From: Acetobacteraceae bacterium
GTDB lineage: Bacteria; Pseudomonadota; Alphaproteobacteria; Acetobacterales; Acetobacteraceae
DNA: 16,791 nucleotides
NCBI GenBank assembly: GCA_027323595.1
Contig: DAHWBL010000239.1
Span: forward strand, 1-16,791
Direction: 5' to 3'
Of this stretch, positions 15,005 through 16,791 are shown piece by piece. Positions within the stretch are counted from its first letter, which is position 1. Each line of letters begins with the position of its first letter. The notes beneath the pieces are model-generated. The model was not told the DNA's origin, searched no databases, and saw only the letters and a list, made by a program, of their open reading frames with translations. Position numbers and translations under genes: made by a program.

Positions 15005-16086
15005 GCGCGCTGGTGGCGCCGGTCGGCGCGGATCAGCCGCAGCAGCATGCCCTCGCGCAGGCCACGGTCGGCGACGGTCAGCGTCTCGGCTGGCCACAGC
15101 CCGGCGATGGCGGCGTAGATGGCGCAGCCGGGCAGCACGAACTCGGCGCGGTCCGGCCCCACGCACGGGTGCTGCGCGAGGCCCGCGACCCCCATCTGGC
15201 GGATCTGTTCCAGTGCGGCGGTGGCGGTGGCCAGATCGAGTGCTGCGCCATCGATCAGCGCGCGGCGGTAGCGCGGCAGCCCGAGCGCGATGCCGGCGAG
15301 CGTGGTGACGGTGCCGCTGGTGCCGATCAGCGCGACCCCGCCCTGGCGGATTTCGTGGCGGATGCAATGGATCTGCTCGAAGCCGGCGAGTTGTCCGGTG
15401 ACGAAATCGACCATCGCCTCGAACCCGCCCGGCTCGGTCCCCGCGGCGCCGAAGCGCTCGGCCAGGGTGACCACGCCGGCCGGCATGGACTGATAGCCGA
15501 TCAGCTCCGGCCGGCCGGAGCCGGCGAGGCGCATCCAGGCGATCTCGGTGGAGCCGCCGCCGATGTCGAACAGCACGGCGCGGCGGCCGGCGTCGCGCAG
15601 CAGCGGCGCGCAGCTTTCCACCGCGAGCTCGGCCTCCTCCCGAGGGGGAATGACCTGGATGTCGAGCCCGGTGGCGGCGCGCGCACGGGCCAGGAACTCC
15701 GCACCGTTGTCGGCGCGCCGGCAGGCTTCGGTGGCGATGGCGCGGTGCGAGCGCACGGCGCGGCGGGCGAGCCGGTCCGCGCAGGCGCACAGCGCGGCCA
15801 GCGCCCGCTCCATGGCGGCCTCGCTCAGCCGGTTGGAATTCTGCAACCCCTCGCCCAGCCGGACGATGCGCGAATAGCTGTCCACCACGCGAAACCCGTC
15901 ACCGGCGGGGGTGCCGACCAGCATCCGGCAATTATTGGTGCCAAGGTCCAGAGCGGCGAAGGCCGGGGCCGTGAAGCGGTGGGATCGGCTGATGTGGGCG
16001 TCGGGGGCGACCTCGACCATAACGGGGGCCTTGCGCGTCAATTCGATGTCAGTGTCCGCCAAGGCGGGTGCTGGCGCAAGCGGCAT
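15001..16086 (-). CDS. Ppx/GppA-family phosphatase
   Basis: A member of the exopolyphosphatase / guanosine pentaphosphate phosphatase family, ASKHA (actin-like) fold, cytoplasmic. It is 361 residues from the ATG at 16086. The phosphate-1 motif AALDLGTNNCRMLVG is at 44-58, the acidic catalytic region PPREEAELA at 147-155, and the phosphate-2 motif LFDIGGGSTEIAW at 172-184. The Gly-rich VALIGTSGTVTTLAG block and the C-terminal VADRGLREGMLL complete the two core domains. The length matches the short type without the C-terminal HD-like domain of E. coli Ppx. Whether it prefers polyphosphate or pppGpp cannot be told. The start is uncertain: the ATG at 16020 would remove 22 residues and still keep all motifs. 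It leads an operon with rlmE, an arrangement common in Alphaproteobacteria. Confidence 0.9.
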   Translation of the reverse strand: MPLAPAPALADTDIELTRKAPVMVEVAPDAHISRSHRFTAPAFAALDLGTNNCRMLVGTPAGDGFRVVDSYSRIVRLGEGLQNSNRLSEAAMERALAALCACADRLARRAVRSHRAIATEACRRADNGAEFLARARAATGLDIQVIPPREEAELAVESCAPLLRDAGRRAVLFDIGGGSTEIAWMRLAGSGRPELIGYQSMPAGVVTLAERFGAAGTEPGGFEAMVDFVTGQLAGFEQIHCIRHEIRQGGVALIGTSGTVTTLAGIALGLPRYRRALIDGAALDLATATAALEQIRQMGVAGLAQHPCVGPDRAEFVLPGCAIYAAIAGLWPAETLTVADRGLREGMLLRLIRADRRHQRA

Positions 16087-16096
16087 CTGTTGAAGG

Positions 16097-16125
16097 TTGC
16101 ACGCCGGCCAGCCGCATGGTATCCG
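16097..16125 (+). promoter_or_regulatory. Candidate promoter of tRNA-Gln
   Basis: TTGCAC (16097-16102) and TATCCG (16120-16125) are separated by exactly 17 bases, with the tRNA 5' end 13 bases after the -10. This is a good position for a tRNA promoter. It lies in the short divergent gap with the ppx-like gene, so the two may share control DNA. Confidence 0.5.
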
Positions 16126-16138
16126 CGCCGCCTCCCGT

Positions 16139-16212
16139 TGGGGGATAGTTTAGCGGTAGAACTCCCGGCTCTGACCCGGGCAGCCTTGGTTCGAATCCAG
16201 GTCCCCCAGCCA
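16139..16212 (+). tRNA. tRNA-Gln (anticodon CUG)
   Basis: A complete cloverleaf can be drawn by hand. Acceptor TGGGGGA (16139-16145) pairs with TCCCCCA (16202-16208), including the U1-A72 pair that is a hallmark of tRNA-Gln. The anticodon stem CCCGG/CCGGG encloses the loop CTCTGAC, giving anticodon CTG at 16171-16173, which reads CAG. The T-loop is TTCGAAT. Discriminator G16209 is followed by a genome-encoded CCA (16210-16212). Total length is 74 bases. Confidence 0.96.
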
Positions 16213-16214
16213 CC

Positions 16215-16245
16215 GTGCGCTCGCACATCCGTCGCGTCAGCGACG
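16215..16245 (+). terminator. Two hairpins after tRNA-Gln
   Basis: GTGCG-CT-CGCAC (16215-16226) and CGTCGC-GTCA-GCGACG (16230-16245) are perfect inverted repeats directly after the tRNA. There is no T-run. They may define the tRNA 3' end or terminate both the tRNA and the converging orphan gene, which stops 28 bases further on. Confidence 0.4.
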
Positions 16246-16272
16246 TGGCTTGAGCGGTCATTGAATGCGGCT

Positions 16273-16770
16273 TTAGGGTTGGCGGCGACCAAAAGGATTG
16301 GGCGGTTCGGCAAACCGCTGTTGATCCACCAGCTTGTTCCAAAACTGCAAGCAGTCGCGAACAACTGTAATGGGGCTGCGTTTCTCGCTTCCGGCAATCA
16401 AAAAATGCGAGATGGCGCCGGTTCCGTCCAGCAACGGATTAAATTCTCGTCCTAGAGACCATTCAGAATCGAACGGGTTCCTTGAAATGGCGCCATGTTT
16501 CGAGCGATTACATATGTCTCGGCAAACTCTCATCGGTTCGCTTGCCTGAATCAGCGCGTCAAGTTCGTTTCGCCGAATGCCTCCAGTACCAATCACGAAA
16601 TCTCCGAGATGATAACAAACCACCATGAATGCGAGAAAGAAATCCTCAAAATCGTCGGAGACACACCGGTTATCCACGTAACAATTTTCACATCTCGCTG
16701 CCCATCTTTGAATGGCTTCATAGCGGGATCGCCACCCTAAAATGTTTTCGACGCTCCAAGGAAGACCCAT
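16273..16770 (-). CDS. Hypothetical protein, low-GC, beside tRNA-Gln
   Basis: A 165-residue protein I cannot assign to a named family. It is predicted soluble and mostly helical, with no signal peptide. Notable points are the cysteines Cys27, Cys30 and Cys36 (CENCYVDNRC), the segment VVCYHLGDFV (50-59) and the segment VCRDICNRSKHGAISRNP (82-99). The pairing of an H-L-x-D-F motif with a later D-I-C-N-x-S-K-H motif recalls uncharacterised helical proteins often found in accessory DNA; a HEPN-like fold is possible but not shown. Base composition is clearly different: sample stretches are near 45-50% GC, while the neighbours are far richer. A TAA lies in frame two codons upstream of the ATG at 16770, so the start is well bounded, although the ribosome site is poor. 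It converges on the tRNA and was probably acquired. Confidence 0.75.
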   Translation of the reverse strand: MGLPWSVENILGWRSRYEAIQRWAARCENCYVDNRCVSDDFEDFFLAFMVVCYHLGDFVIGTGGIRRNELDALIQASEPMRVCRDICNRSKHGAISRNPFDSEWSLGREFNPLLDGTGAISHFLIAGSEKRSPITVVRDCLQFWNKLVDQQRFAEPPNPFGRRQP

Positions 16771-16791
16771 GAATTACAGCCCTTGAACCCA

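Noticed and set aside
14315..15790. Extended 491-codon reading of rlmE
   Set aside because: The part upstream of 15004 is antisense-phase sequence of the ppx-like gene with no RlmE similarity; the ATG at 15004 overlaps the ppx stop and starts the normal protein.
16273..16770. HEPN nuclease assignment for the orphan gene
   Set aside because: The Arg84-to-His92 spacing is seven residues and does not fit R-x4-6-H; left as hypothetical.
1..16791. CRISPR arrays, insertion sequences, phage genes, rRNA genes
   Set aside because: No regularly spaced repeats, transposase or integrase motifs, or rRNA signatures were seen on either strand.

Overview
The window reads as chromosomal DNA of a high-GC Gram-negative bacterium, most likely an alphaproteobacterium. 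The style of the proteins (a TPR/glycosyltransferase fusion, a Ppx/GppA-RlmE pair, tightly packed genes, occasional TTG starts) suggests the Acetobacteraceae/Rhodospirillales side, but that placement is inference. Coding density is very high. Only one gap exceeds 300 bases (3949-4258, the leader of a HU gene). Everything up to about 16.2 kb is uniformly GC-rich. The last ~550 bases are visibly AT-richer and hold a gene of unknown function next to a tRNA.

Layout. (1) 6-3328, + strand: a branched-chain amino-acid type ABC importer in the order ATPase (LivG), ATPase (LivF), permease (LivH), permease (LivM). Junctions overlap or nearly so, and no substrate-binding protein lies inside the window. 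(2) 3406-3948: peptide methionine sulfoxide reductase MsrA. (3) 4259-4528: a HU-family DNA-binding protein with a long leader and a strong 3' hairpin. (4) 4589-7306: an LplT-like MFS transporter and a TPR protein with a GT9-like glycosyltransferase domain. (5) 7387-13097, + strand: four overlapping genes. They encode a 14-TM DHA2-type MFS exporter, a secreted or membrane-anchored alpha/beta hydrolase (TTG start), an 804-residue membrane protein with a spermidine-synthase-like core, and an isoaspartate-methyltransferase-like protein with a twin-arginine signal peptide (TTG start). (6) 13131-16086, - strand: ppx/gppA-like and rlmE with an ATGA overlap, then a separately promoted exported beta-propeller resembling peptidyl-hydroxyglycine amidating lyase (PAL). 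(7) 16139-16212: tRNA-Gln(CUG) with encoded CCA, followed by two small hairpins and a convergent low-GC orphan gene.

How the genes fit together. The Liv genes form one importer. The four-gene run at 7.4-13.1 kb is the most interesting part. Its start/stop overlaps imply co-translation, and three of the four products are membrane or exported proteins while two have SAM-methyltransferase-like folds. A SAM-dependent repair-type enzyme sent across the membrane is unexpected, because no periplasmic SAM supply is known. The neighbouring convergent gene encodes a propeller in which the PAL zinc ligands and catalytic Tyr/Arg positions appear to be kept. Whether these form one envelope-modification pathway cannot be decided from sequence alone. 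The junction at tRNA-Gln looks like a possible edge of acquired DNA.
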